64,000 nucleotides of DNA from DASZQY01 sp963843565 (GTDB taxonomy: Bacteria; Pseudomonadota; Alphaproteobacteria; Rhizobiales; Kaistiaceae). Shown piece by piece: positions 46,367 to 55,284 of the stretch. Made by a program: the position numbers and the translations under genes. The DNA is taken from assembly GCA_963843565.1 (NCBI GenBank), contig CAWJKY010000003.1, positions 1,674,001 to 1,738,000 on the forward strand, read 5' to 3'. Numbering within the stretch: position 1 is the stretch's first letter; each line of letters opens with the position of its first letter. Below the pieces are notes generated by a model. That model worked only from the letters and a program-made list of their open reading frames with translations. It searched no databases and was not told where the DNA came from.

Positions 46367-47347
46367 CTACATCTTGCCGAGGCCGGCGAGATCGGTGATC
46401 TCGTGAGTCCAGGCGCCGGACGGCTTGTTCTTGATGATGCCCTGGTCGAGCAGCGCCTGCTCGGTGCGCTGGTAGGCGGCTTCGTTGAGAACGCCGTTGC
46501 CGCCAGCGGTGAGCTTGGCGACCTCGCCCATCATGTACTTCTGATGGTTGAGATCCTCGCCACCGTTGTCGATGACAATCTGCGCGGCCTCGTCCGGGTG
46601 GGCGAGCGCGTAGTCCCAGCCCTTCATGGAGGCGCGCACGAAGCGGACCATCTTGTCCTTGAAGGCGGGATCCTTGAGCTGGTCCTCAAGCGCGTAGAGG
46701 CCGTCCTCGAGCAGGTCGACGCCCATGGCAGAGTAGTTGAAGACGACGAGGTCTTCCGGCTTGAAGCCGGCGTCGAGCACCTGACCGTATTCATTGTAGG
46801 TCATGACGGAGATGCAATCGGCCTGCTTCTGGATGAGCGGCTGCACGTCGAAGCTCTGCTTCAGGACGGTGACGCCATCCGGGCCGCCGTCGGTCGACAG
46901 GCCGAGCTTGTGCATCCAGGCGTAGAACGGATACTCGTTGCCGAAGAACCACACACCCAGCGTCTTGCCCTTGAAGTCCTCGGGCGTCTTGATGCCGGTG
47001 TAGGTCGGGCAGACGAGTTCCATGCCGGCCTTGGTGAACGGCTGGGCGATGTTGACGAGCATGGTGCCCTTCTCGCGGGCCGCGAGCGCACCGCCCATCC
47101 AGTCGACGATGACATCGGCACCGCCGCCGGCAATCACGGTCTCCGGCGCGATGTCCGGTCCACCGGGCTTGATGGTGACGTCGAGACCTTCGTCGGCATA
47201 GAAGCCCTTGTCCTTGGCAACGTAGTAGCCGCCGAACTGCGCCTGCGTCACCCACTTCAGCTGCAGCGTTACCGCATCGGCCGCGAAGGCGTTGCCCGCC
47301 CACACGGCAGCCGCGGCCGCCACTGCACTCAACAGAACTTTTCTCAT
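46367..47347 (-). CDS. ABC transporter substrate-binding protein (NMT1/THI5-like)
   Basis: Exported receptor of 326 residues. Signal peptide KVLLSAVAAAAAVWAGNAFA, then LQLKWVTQAQFGGYYVAKDKGFY, the NMT1-type opening, and AGGGADVIVDWMGGALAAREKG. The family binds pyrimidine-like or sulfonate ligands. It follows two permease genes at a distance of 37 bases and ends the operon that degrades pyrimidines, so uracil, thymine, dihydropyrimidines or hydantoins are the likely cargo (inferred from context). Confidence 0.88.
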   Translation of the reverse strand: MRKVLLSAVAAAAAVWAGNAFAADAVTLQLKWVTQAQFGGYYVAKDKGFYADEGLDVTIKPGGPDIAPETVIAGGGADVIVDWMGGALAAREKGTMLVNIAQPFTKAGMELVCPTYTGIKTPEDFKGKTLGVWFFGNEYPFYAWMHKLGLSTDGGPDGVTVLKQSFDVQPLIQKQADCISVMTYNEYGQVLDAGFKPEDLVVFNYSAMGVDLLEDGLYALEDQLKDPAFKDKMVRFVRASMKGWDYALAHPDEAAQIVIDNGGEDLNHQKYMMGEVAKLTAGGNGVLNEAAYQRTEQALLDQGIIKNKPSGAWTHEITDLAGLGKM

Positions 47348-47384
47348 TGACCCCTCCGTTACGGGTTAAACCGCCGTCCTTTGT

Positions 47385-48620
47385 TCATGTCCGGAAGGAC
47401 GGATGCCAGAAGGTCGTCACGCGCTCGATCAGCGCGACGACCCCGTAGAATGCGGAACCGGCAAGCGCCGCCACCGCGATTTCCGCCCACACCATATCAG
47501 TGTTCATGCGACCGACTTCGGTGGAGATGCGGAATCCCATGCCCACGATCGGCGTGCCGAAGAATTCGGCAACGATGGCGCCGATCATGGCCAGAGTCGA
47601 GTTGATCTTGAGGGCATTGAAGATGAAAGGAAGGGCGGCGGGCAGCCGCAATTTCACCAGCGATTGCCAATAGTTAGCCGCGTAAGTGTGCATCAGGGCC
47701 CGCTCGTTGTCCTCCGATGCGGCAAGCCCGGCGAGCGTGTTGACGAGCATCGGGAAGAAAGTCATGGCGACCACAACCGCCGCTTTCGACTGCCAGTCGA
47801 AGCCGAACCACATGACCATGATCGGGGCGACGCCGATGATGGGCAGCGCCGAGACGAGGTTGCCGACCGGCAGGAGGCCGCGGCGCAGGAACGGGACGCG
47901 GTCGACGGCGATGGCGATGAGGAAGCCGGAGCCGCAGCCCATGGCGTAGCCGGCGACCACCGACTTCAGGAAGGTCTGGCGGAAATCGTCCCACAGGACG
48001 CCGGAGACGATGGCGCCCGACGGATCGAAGAAGGCGACGGAGGTGGTGAGCCGCACCCAGATCGCCGAGGGCGGCGGCAGGATGACGAGCGGCACGTGGA
48101 AGCCGCGCACCGTCACCTCCCAGAACAGGATGACCCAGACGCCGAAGACCAGGGGCGTGGCGATGCGCAGAAGCAGCATGGCGACGGGACGCGGCGTGGC
48201 GATGTCGGCGAGGCGCTTGAGGAGCAGCCAGCCGAGCATCCACGAGGCCACCATGAGGCACCAGAAGCCGCGGGTGGCGGCGAGCAATTCGGACGCGGAG
48301 GGCTTGGTGGCGGAAAACGCGGCGACAGCGTCGAGCGTCGCGACGGTCAAGACGACACCGATGGCGGCGCCGACGAACACGGCAAGGGTGCCGACGCCGC
48401 CGGGCGGGAAGAGGCCGGCGAGGACGGCAAGCAGAAGCATCAGTGCGGCGAGGATCGCACCGGAGCCGCCGCCGAGGAGCCACGTCGTGGCGTCAGGTGT
48501 GGCGACCAGCGGAAACGCCACCGCGCCGGCAAGGGCGACCAGCGCCACCCACGCCTGCCACGCGCCGCCCAGCGCGCCGGGCCGCGATTGGGTGTCGGCG
48601 AGCATGGCGGCGGCGCTCAT
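47385..48620 (-). CDS. ABC transporter permease, long N-terminal form
   Basis: Inner-membrane importer subunit of 411 residues from ATG 48620. The first 150 residues hold four extra hydrophobic stretches before the normal SsuC/TauC-type core, which starts about 170 with VWVILFWEVTVRGF. The EAA loop is in YAANYWQSLVKLRLPAALPF. Start overlaps the second permease stop by ATGA. With the second permease it likely forms a heterodimeric channel. Confidence 0.88.
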   Translation of the reverse strand: MSAAAMLADTQSRPGALGGAWQAWVALVALAGAVAFPLVATPDATTWLLGGGSGAILAALMLLLAVLAGLFPPGGVGTLAVFVGAAIGVVLTVATLDAVAAFSATKPSASELLAATRGFWCLMVASWMLGWLLLKRLADIATPRPVAMLLLRIATPLVFGVWVILFWEVTVRGFHVPLVILPPPSAIWVRLTTSVAFFDPSGAIVSGVLWDDFRQTFLKSVVAGYAMGCGSGFLIAIAVDRVPFLRRGLLPVGNLVSALPIIGVAPIMVMWFGFDWQSKAAVVVAMTFFPMLVNTLAGLAASEDNERALMHTYAANYWQSLVKLRLPAALPFIFNALKINSTLAMIGAIVAEFFGTPIVGMGFRISTEVGRMNTDMVWAEIAVAALAGSAFYGVVALIERVTTFWHPSFRT

Positions 48621-49573
48621 TGGGCGCGCGTCCCGAGGCGCTTGTCGACGAGGCGCTCGACGATGCCGACGGCGGCGACCAGCAGGCCGGCCATGACGGA
48701 GCCGACGACCAGCGCCGACCACATCTGCACCGACTGGCTGTAGTAGGAACCGCGGAGCAGCTTGGCACCGATCCCGGCGACGGCGCCGGTCGGCAGCTCT
48801 GCGACGATGGCGCCGACGAGGCTCGCCGCGATGCCGACCCGCATGGAGGTGAACAGGAAAGGCAGCGAGGCCGGCAGGCGCAGCTTCCACAACGTCACCA
48901 GACGGCCGGCGTTGTAGGTGCGCATCAGGTCGAGGTGGATGGGGGACGGCGAACGCAGGCCCTTCACCATGCCGACGGTGACCGGGAAGAACGACAGGTA
49001 GGTCGAGATCAGCGCTTTGGCGACGAAGCGGCTGAGGTCGGTGGGCAGATGAAGCTGGCCGGTGAACAGATTGAACGCGACGACCACGAGGATCGGCGCG
49101 AGGGCCAGGATGGGGATGGTCTGCGACGAGATCACCCACGGCATGAGGCTGCGGTCGAGGCTTCGGACGTGAACGATGCCGACGGCGAGCAGGACGCCGA
49201 GGAGCGTGCCGGAGACGAAGCCGGCAAGCGTCGAGGCGAGCGTCACCCAGGCGTGAAAGAGCAAACTCGACGGCTTGGTCGGGTTGGCGAGGAAGACGCT
49301 GTTATAGGTGTCGACGGCGACCTGATGGGGCGCGGGCAGCGTCGGCTTCGGCTGGCTGTAGCACTCGCCGACGAACTGAAGGAACGTCGGGGTGATGCCG
49401 GCGCGGGCGTCGAGGTCGCGCTGGAAGGGCGCGTTGAGCAGGAAGGCGCCGAGGTACCAGCCGGCGACGATGACCAGAACGACGATGGCGACGGCGACGG
49501 CGCGGCTGCGGGCGACGCGGGCGCCGAGGCCGGCCTCGCGGGGGATGTCGACGACGGCGGCGGCTGCCGTCAT
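48617..49573 (-). CDS. ABC transporter permease
   Basis: Second channel subunit, 318 residues from ATG 49573. One N-terminal span (AVAVAIVVLVIVAGWYLGAFL), a periplasmic loop of about 60 residues with CYSQPKPTLPAP, then the typical core, with the EAA loop in RTYNAGRLVTLWKLRLPASLPF. Overlaps both neighbours by four bases. Belongs with the ATPase and binding protein of this operon. Confidence 0.88.
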   Translation of the reverse strand: MTAAAAVVDIPREAGLGARVARSRAVAVAIVVLVIVAGWYLGAFLLNAPFQRDLDARAGITPTFLQFVGECYSQPKPTLPAPHQVAVDTYNSVFLANPTKPSSLLFHAWVTLASTLAGFVSGTLLGVLLAVGIVHVRSLDRSLMPWVISSQTIPILALAPILVVVAFNLFTGQLHLPTDLSRFVAKALISTYLSFFPVTVGMVKGLRSPSPIHLDLMRTYNAGRLVTLWKLRLPASLPFLFTSMRVGIAASLVGAIVAELPTGAVAGIGAKLLRGSYYSQSVQMWSALVVGSVMAGLLVAAVGIVERLVDKRLGTRAQ

Positions 49574-50799
49574 TTGCCGCTCACGATCGCCGCCGCGACC
49601 TGCTCGCCGGAGACCCGCGCGCCACCGCAGGTCTGAACCAGCGGGCCGGCGAGCGCCTCGCCGGCAAAATAGATGCGGTCGGCGACCGGCTCTCTCAGCA
49701 CCTGCCGCGCCGCGGCCTGACCCGGACGCGCGGCGGCGTAGGCACCGCGGGTCCAGGGCTGCGAACCCCATTTGGTCATGGCGCCCTTCTTCACCGCCTT
49801 GCGCGCGTTGCCGCCAAAGGTGCGCACCAGCCGCTCGGTGGCGAAGTCGACCGCCGCGGCCTCGCCGGCGCACTCCATCTCCCACGCGAAGTCGCCGCCC
49901 ACGAAGCCGACCATCAGGTCGAGCTCGAACGGGAAGCAGAGGAAGTAGATGTCGCCGTTGCCGCGCCGCTCGATCAGGAGATCGTCAAAGGGCTCCTTGT
50001 CGAAGCGCTCGCCTTCGACGATCAACGGAATCTTGGTGAGGAGGCCCATCGGCAGGTCGTCAAAGGCGGCGTCGTGATCCTCCGGCAAATCGGGCGTGAA
50101 GCGAAGGACGTCGTACGTGAGAACGCCCATCGACACGGTGACGATGACCTTGTCCGCCTGTACCGACCCGCGGTCGGTGTTCAGGGTGACGCCCGGCCCG
50201 TCCCAGCGGATCTCGCGCACCGGCGTCGCCAGCTCGACCGGCACGTCGCTGCCCCAGCGGTGGACCAGGGCGCCGAAGCCTTCCAGGGTGAAGTAGTTGG
50301 GATTGAGGTCCGCGGCGGCGGCCATGTCGGCGATGGAGAGTTCATCGGCGTCCTGCGCAAAGTCCATCGGCCCGCGGAAGGTGCCGGCAGCGCTGCCGGC
50401 GACCGCGTCGGGAAGGACGTCCGACAACCGGTCGCTCGCGGGGGCCCCGCCGCGCAGCGCTTCGTCGACGGCGCCCTCGGCGGCGGCAAGCGCCGCAAGG
50501 CCCGCCGCACCGGCCTCGCTGCGGCCGTAGTAGATATAGTCGACGCCCATCTCGTGGTGGTGCAGGTGCCAGCCGGCCGCCCGGGCATCGGGAAAGAACG
50601 GGTTGCGGTCGGCGGCGTGGAGCCAGGCGCAGCCCTGGTCGAAGGGAAAGCCGAAGGTCTCGCTCTCGGTGAGCGCGCGGCCGCCGATCCGGTCCATCGC
50701 CTCGAAAACGCGGAACGTGCGGCCGGCCTTCTGGAGCGTCTTGGCGGCGGCGAGCCCGGCGGCGCCCGCCCCGACGATGGCAACCTCGACATCGCTCAT
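49570..50799 (-). CDS. flavin amine oxidase family protein
   Basis: The 409 residues start with the FAD motif VAIVGAGAAGLAAAKTLQKAG and show GGRALTESE, typical of amine oxidases, and a C-terminal flavin motif YFAGEALAGPLVQTCGGARVSGE. Natural substrates of such flavoproteins are amines or polyamines. It lies 57 bases after the ATPase gene and overlaps the permease gene by four bases, within the transporter block. No step of the known reductive pyrimidine route needs an amine oxidase, so its role is open. Confidence 0.85.
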   Translation of the reverse strand: MSDVEVAIVGAGAAGLAAAKTLQKAGRTFRVFEAMDRIGGRALTESETFGFPFDQGCAWLHAADRNPFFPDARAAGWHLHHHEMGVDYIYYGRSEAGAAGLAALAAAEGAVDEALRGGAPASDRLSDVLPDAVAGSAAGTFRGPMDFAQDADELSIADMAAAADLNPNYFTLEGFGALVHRWGSDVPVELATPVREIRWDGPGVTLNTDRGSVQADKVIVTVSMGVLTYDVLRFTPDLPEDHDAAFDDLPMGLLTKIPLIVEGERFDKEPFDDLLIERRGNGDIYFLCFPFELDLMVGFVGGDFAWEMECAGEAAAVDFATERLVRTFGGNARKAVKKGAMTKWGSQPWTRGAYAAARPGQAAARQVLREPVADRIYFAGEALAGPLVQTCGGARVSGEQVAAAIVSGK

Positions 50800-50856
50800 T
50801 GCACGAAGCCTCCAGCAACGGGGCGGTCACCCGAAAGAGGCGCACGACGCCGCGGT

Positions 50857-51684
50857 TCAGTCGTCATAGGAGTGCCCTGCCCTCAGGCCGGTGCGGACGC
50901 GATGGGCGATCTTCAGGAAGGCGGGGGTCTCGCGAATGTCCAGCGTGCGTTCGCGCGGCAGGTCCGACTCGATGATGTCGTAGATCTTGCCGGGGCGCGG
51001 GGTCATCACCACGATCCGGGTCGACAGAAACACCGCCTCGGGGATGGAGTGGGTGACGAAGACGACGGTCTTGTTGGTCTTCGCCCACAACTGGAGAAGC
51101 TGCTCGTTGAGGTGATCGCGGACGATCTCGTCGAGGGCGCCGAAGGGTTCGTCCATGAGCAGCAGGTCGGGCTCGACGGCGAGCGCGCGGGCGATCGAGA
51201 CGCGCTGCTGCATGCCGCCGGAGAGCTGCCAGGGGAACTTGCCCTCGAAGCCGGTGAGATTGACCAGCGCGAGGTTGTGGGCGATGCGCTGGCGGCGCTC
51301 GGCGGCGTCGAGCTTCATGATCTCCAGCGGCAGGGCGACGTTCTTGGCGATGGTGCGCCACGGATAAAGCGCCGGTGCCTGGAAGACGTAGCCGTAGGCG
51401 CGATTGACACGCGCCTCGTGCGGCGTGAGGCCGTTGACGCGGATGGTGCCGCCGGTGGGCTTTTCCAGATCGGCGATGACGCGCAGCAGCGTGGTCTTGC
51501 CGCAGCCGGACGGGCCGATCAGCGAGACGAACTCACCCCGCCCGACGGAAAGATCGATGCCGGAGAGCGCCTCGACGGGACCGTCGCGGGTTTCGAAAGT
51601 CAGCGACAGCTTGGCGACATCGATGACGGGCTTGGCGGGCACCACGGCCGCGGTTGGGTTCGTTTCGCTCGCCTTGGCGTCCAC
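50857..51684 (-). CDS. ABC transporter ATP-binding protein (SsuB/TauB-like)
   Basis: Importer ATPase, 275 residues. Walker A IGPSGCGKTTLLR, Q-loop YVFQAPALYPWRTI, signature LSGGMQQRVSIARAL, Walker B LLLMDEPFGALDE, switch His in VFVTHSIPEAVFLS. It starts two bases after the small exported protein gene. Partner of the permeases and NMT1-like receptor downstream. Confidence 0.92.
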   Translation of the reverse strand: MDAKASETNPTAAVVPAKPVIDVAKLSLTFETRDGPVEALSGIDLSVGRGEFVSLIGPSGCGKTTLLRVIADLEKPTGGTIRVNGLTPHEARVNRAYGYVFQAPALYPWRTIAKNVALPLEIMKLDAAERRQRIAHNLALVNLTGFEGKFPWQLSGGMQQRVSIARALAVEPDLLLMDEPFGALDEIVRDHLNEQLLQLWAKTNKTVVFVTHSIPEAVFLSTRIVVMTPRPGKIYDIIESDLPRERTLDIRETPAFLKIAHRVRTGLRAGHSYDD

Positions 51685-51686
51685 GA

Positions 51687-52106
51687 TCAGCCTCCGAAGA
51701 CCTTGTCGGCCTGTTCCATCGTCACGCCATCACACAGTTTCAGCGCATCGTCTGGTGATCCCAAGTAACTCCCGTCCGAGGTGGTTACGGTGAACGATCC
51801 GTCCTCAGTCAACGCAGACAGCACGTAGGTCTGCGGCCACGTCTCTCCCTCGCCGGAACAGATCGCGTTTGCGAAGATGTCCCCGTATTTGCCGACGAGG
51901 GCCTGAACAAGCTCACACGACGTTTCGATCTGCTGAACGTATCTGGTCGTGATCACCACATAGCTGTCGGTTCCCGGAAATTGTCCGGTCTTTGCGCAAG
52001 CGCAGCCCTCCGAATTCCCGTAGACCTTGCCCGGCTGAAGGGTATCGGCCGTTGCAGCGCTCGCGGCCATAGCCGAAGCGACCAAGACGACGCCGAGGCG
52101 CTTCAT
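51687..52106 (-). CDS. small exported cysteine-rich protein inside the pyrimidine operon
   Basis: The 139 residues begin with a clear signal peptide (KRLGVVLVASAMAASAATADT, cleavage near residue 21). The mature part is mostly polar and has six Cys (two in GCACAK, one in SCELV, one in ICSGE, one in LCDGV, plus neighbours), likely disulfide-bonded in the periplasm. The ATG shares one base with the dihydropyrimidinase stop and the stop is two bases before the ABC ATPase, so it is coupled to both. I do not recognise a family. A periplasmic accessory of uptake is one possibility. Confidence 0.7.
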   Translation of the reverse strand: MKRLGVVLVASAMAASAATADTLQPGKVYGNSEGCACAKTGQFPGTDSYVVITTRYVQQIETSCELVQALVGKYGDIFANAICSGEGETWPQTYVLSALTEDGSFTVTTSDGSYLGSPDDALKLCDGVTMEQADKVFGG

Positions 52107-53557
52107 CACACCCCCGCCGGGATGCCGGAGCGCTCGACCTTGCGCGGGGCGGTGAGTTCCTTCCACGTCGACAGCGACTTGTTGACCGCCGTGTAGGGCT
52201 GGCGCGGAACGAACCTGCCGTGGCCCATGGTGGCGTTGGACAGATCCCCCTCGGTGACGCAGACCTTTCCGCGCGACAGGGTGAAGCGCGGCAGGCCGGT
52301 GACCTTGAAGCCCTCGAAGACGTTGTAGTCGATGATCGAGGCTTGCGTCCTGGCGGTGATCGTCTTGGCGCGCTTCGGATCCCACACGACGATATCGGCG
52401 TCGGAGCCGACGAGAATGGCGCCCTTCTTCGGGTAGGTGTTGAGGATCTTGGCGATGTTGGTCGAGGTGACCGCGACGAACTCGTTCATGGTGAGGCGGC
52501 CGGTGGCGACGCCGTAGGTCCACAGCAGCGGCATGCGGTCTTCCAGACCGCCGGTGCCGTTCGGGATCTTGGTGAAATCGCCGACGCCCATGCGCTTCTG
52601 CTCGGTGGTGAAGGCGCAGTGGTCGGTGGCGACGACCTGCAGCGAGCCCGACGCCAGCCCCGCCCAGAGCGAATCCTGATGCTTCTTGTTGCGGAAAGGC
52701 GGCGACATGACGCGACGGGCGGCGTGGTCCCAGTCGGGGTTCTTGTATTCGCTCTCGTCGAGCAGCAGGTGCTGGATCAGCGGCTCGCCATAGACGCGAC
52801 GGCCGAGCTGGCGGTGGCGGCGGATCGCCTCGTGGGCGTCCTCGCAGGAGACGTGCACGACATAGAGCGGCACGTTGGCCATGTCGGCGATCATGGCGGC
52901 GCGGTTGACCGCCTCGCCCTCGACCTCCGGCGGGCGCGAATAGGCGTGCGCCTCGGGGCCGTCGTTGCCCTCGGCGAGCAGCTTCTGCTGGAGCGTGGCA
53001 ACCACGTCGCCGTTTTCGGCATGGACGAGCGGCATGGCGCCCAGCTCGGCGCAGCGCTGGAACGACGCGAACATCTCGTCGTCGTCGACCATCAGGGCGC
53101 CCTTGTAGGCCATGAAGTGCTTGAAGGTGGTGATGCCGCGCTTCACCACTTCGGGCATCTCGTCGAAGACCTGCTTGCCCCACCAGGTGATGGCCATGTG
53201 GTAGGAATAATCGCACGACGCCTTGGTGGCCTTGTTGTCCCACGCCTGCAGCGACTCGAGCAGCGACTGGTTGGGCGCCGGCAGGCAGAAATCGACCAGC
53301 ATGGTGGTGCCGCCGGAGAGCGCGGCGCGCGTGCCCGACTCGAAATCGTCGGTCGAGTAGGTGCCCATGAAGGGCATCTCGAGATGGGTGTGCGGGTCGA
53401 TGCCGCCGGGCATGACGTAGCAGCCGGCAGCGTCGAGGGTTTCGTCACCCTTCAGGTCCTTGCCGATCGCCGCGATTTTGCCGCCCTCGATGAGGACGTC
53501 GGCTTCATAGGTGAGATCGGCGGTGACGACGGTGCCACCCTTGATGACTGTGCTCAT
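52106..53557 (-). CDS. hydA: dihydropyrimidinase (D-hydantoinase family)
   Basis: Second step of reductive pyrimidine breakdown: ring opening of dihydrouracil or dihydrothymine to N-carbamoyl-beta-amino acid. The 483-residue length is normal. Metal-binding DPHTHLEMPF (H56, H58), the carboxylated-lysine region FKHFMAYKG (145-153), VHAENGD and later VVATDHCAFT. Coupled to the two small exported proteins on both sides. Assignment is strong because preA, amidohydrolases and aminotransferase lie in the same locus. Confidence 0.93.
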   Translation of the reverse strand: MSTVIKGGTVVTADLTYEADVLIEGGKIAAIGKDLKGDETLDAAGCYVMPGGIDPHTHLEMPFMGTYSTDDFESGTRAALSGGTTMLVDFCLPAPNQSLLESLQAWDNKATKASCDYSYHMAITWWGKQVFDEMPEVVKRGITTFKHFMAYKGALMVDDDEMFASFQRCAELGAMPLVHAENGDVVATLQQKLLAEGNDGPEAHAYSRPPEVEGEAVNRAAMIADMANVPLYVVHVSCEDAHEAIRRHRQLGRRVYGEPLIQHLLLDESEYKNPDWDHAARRVMSPPFRNKKHQDSLWAGLASGSLQVVATDHCAFTTEQKRMGVGDFTKIPNGTGGLEDRMPLLWTYGVATGRLTMNEFVAVTSTNIAKILNTYPKKGAILVGSDADIVVWDPKRAKTITARTQASIIDYNVFEGFKVTGLPRFTLSRGKVCVTEGDLSNATMGHGRFVPRQPYTAVNKSLSTWKELTAPRKVERSGIPAGV

Positions 53558-53576
53558 GTGGGCAACTCCTTGCTTC

Positions 53577-54029
53577 TCAGTCCGACCAGACCGGCAGTTC
53601 GGGGAAATCCTGGTCCGGGCAACGGGTCAGCGCTTCTCCACGGATCCGGCTCACGGCTGAAACGATCGTCTTGCCATCTGCCGGGGTCAGCGGGAGCTTC
53701 TCCGCCCTGTCATACTCCGCGTCCAGTGCGGGGCCGACCAGATGGTAGATCGAATAGGCGGTGTCGACCGTCGCCTTGCTCCAGCCGTTGTCCTCCGCCT
53801 CGGAACCGGTGGCGTGGGCGGCATCGCTCAGGTGCGAGATCATGTTGTCGGTGTGCGGACCGCCTTTCAGGAACGCGAGCGTTTCGCCGCTGAACTGAAT
53901 GAGGTCGATCACCGACAGACAGGCTTCGGAATTGTCCGCACGAGCGGGCAACGCGCCCAATGAAAGGGCAAATCCGCACGCGACGGATATCGCCAAGCCC
54001 GTTTTCACTATGCGCCGCTTCCGGGTCAC
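53577..54029 (-). CDS. small exported helical protein inside the pyrimidine operon
   Basis: The 150 residues start at a GTG (54027-54029) whose last bases form the TGA of the M20 gene (GTGA overlap). An N-terminal signal peptide (TGLAISVACGFALSLGALPARA) is followed by a helical mature part with two cysteines (EACLSV and TRCPDQ) that could pair. There is no clear family. The stop is 19 bases before dihydropyrimidinase. Embedding between two cytoplasmic hydrolase genes is unusual. Start choice is supported by the overlap. Confidence 0.65.
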   Translation of the reverse strand: MTRKRRIVKTGLAISVACGFALSLGALPARADNSEACLSVIDLIQFSGETLAFLKGGPHTDNMISHLSDAAHATGSEAEDNGWSKATVDTAYSIYHLVGPALDAEYDRAEKLPLTPADGKTIVSAVSRIRGEALTRCPDQDFPELPVWSD

Positions 54030-55276
54030 GGCACAATCTCCGCGGTTTCGACGACGGCATGGAACAGGACGTCGGCGCCGGCGGCAGCCCACTCCTTCGA
54101 GATGTCCTCGGCCTCGTTGTGGCTGAGACCGCCGACGCACGGACACATGACCATGGTCGACGGGCCGACGCGCGCCATCCAGCAGGCGTCGTGGCCGGCG
54201 CCGGAGATGAGGTCCATGTGGCTGTAGCCGAGACGCTCGGCGGCGCTCCGCACTTTCTTGACCAACTCGGGATCGAAGGTGACAGGATCGAAATGGCCAA
54301 CCGGCTCGATCGAACAGCCGACGCCCAGCGCCGCGCAGATCTTCGGCGCCTCGGCCTCGATCCGGGCGCGCATACCGTCCAACTTCTTCTGATCGGGCGA
54401 GCGGATGTCGACGGTGAAGACGACCTTGCCGGGCAGCACGTTGCGGGAATTGGGCGAGAAGAACATCTGGCCGACGCCGCCGACGGCGCCCGGCTGATTT
54501 TCCATCGCCACCGCCTGGACCATCTCGAGGATGCGCGCCATGGCGAGGCCGGCGTTGACGCGCATGTTCATGGGCGTCGAGCCGGTGTGGGCCTCCTTGC
54601 CGGTGAGCGTGAACTCCAGCCACCACAGGCCCTGGCCATGGGTGACGACGCCGATCTCTTTCTTCTCGGCCTCGAGGATCGGCCCCTGCTCGATGTGATA
54701 TTCGAAGTAGGCGTGGAACTTCCGGGCGCCGACCTTCTCGTCGCCCTGCCAGCCGATGCGCTTCAACTCGTCGCCGAAGGTCTTGCCGTCGGGGTCCTTG
54801 CGCCCATAGGCGTAGTCCTGGGTGTGGACGCCGGCATAGACGCCGGAGGCGAGCATGGCGGGGGCGAAACGGGCGCCCTCCTCGTTGGTCCAGTTGACCA
54901 CCACGATCGGACGGCGGGTCCTGATGCCAAGATCGTTGAGGGTGCGCACCAGCTCCAGCCCGGAGAGCACGCCCAGCACGCCGTCGTAGCGGCCGCCGGT
55001 CGGCTGGGTGTCGAGGTGGCTGCCGACGAAGACCGGATCGAGGGTCGGCTCGGTGCCCTCGCGGCGGGCGAACATGGTGCCCATCTGGTCGAGGCCCATG
55101 GTCAGCCCGGCGTCTTCGCACCACGACTTGTAGAGGGCGCGGCCTTTGGCGTCGTCGTCGGTGAGGGTCTGGCGATTGTTGCCGCCGGCGATGCCCGGCC
55201 CGATCTTCGCCATCTCGTGGATGGAGTCCCACAGCCGATCGGGGTTGATGCGCAGGTTGTCGGAGGGGATCGCCAT
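54026..55276 (-). CDS. M20-family Zn amidohydrolase (beta-ureidopropionase / N-carbamoyl amino acid hydrolase type)
   Basis: The 416 residues show the metal-binding residues of the allantoate amidohydrolase/beta-alanine synthase group: H87 in SHLDTQPTGGRYDG, D98, and the Glu pair in NEEGARF (132-133). The usual role is hydrolysis of an N-carbamoyl amino acid, here probably N-carbamoyl-beta-alanine, third step of the reductive pathway. Starts eight bases after the nitrilase-type gene and overlaps the small exported protein. Allantoate or carbamoyl-sarcosine hydrolase are alternatives. Confidence 0.85.
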   Translation of the reverse strand: MAIPSDNLRINPDRLWDSIHEMAKIGPGIAGGNNRQTLTDDDAKGRALYKSWCEDAGLTMGLDQMGTMFARREGTEPTLDPVFVGSHLDTQPTGGRYDGVLGVLSGLELVRTLNDLGIRTRRPIVVVNWTNEEGARFAPAMLASGVYAGVHTQDYAYGRKDPDGKTFGDELKRIGWQGDEKVGARKFHAYFEYHIEQGPILEAEKKEIGVVTHGQGLWWLEFTLTGKEAHTGSTPMNMRVNAGLAMARILEMVQAVAMENQPGAVGGVGQMFFSPNSRNVLPGKVVFTVDIRSPDQKKLDGMRARIEAEAPKICAALGVGCSIEPVGHFDPVTFDPELVKKVRSAAERLGYSHMDLISGAGHDACWMARVGPSTMVMCPCVGGLSHNEAEDISKEWAAAGADVLFHAVVETAEIVP

Positions 55277-55284
55277 TATCGCGT

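Noticed and set aside
46052..46398. Short open frames in the repeat-filled gap after the DAO gene
   Set aside because: They are built from the tandem GGGAATGAGCGGAGAGG-type repeats and the terminator, with no protein-like composition.
47340..47370. A second RutR-like inverted repeat near the binding-protein start
   Set aside because: TTGACCC and GGGTTAA are nine bases apart rather than two, so the spacing does not fit RutR.
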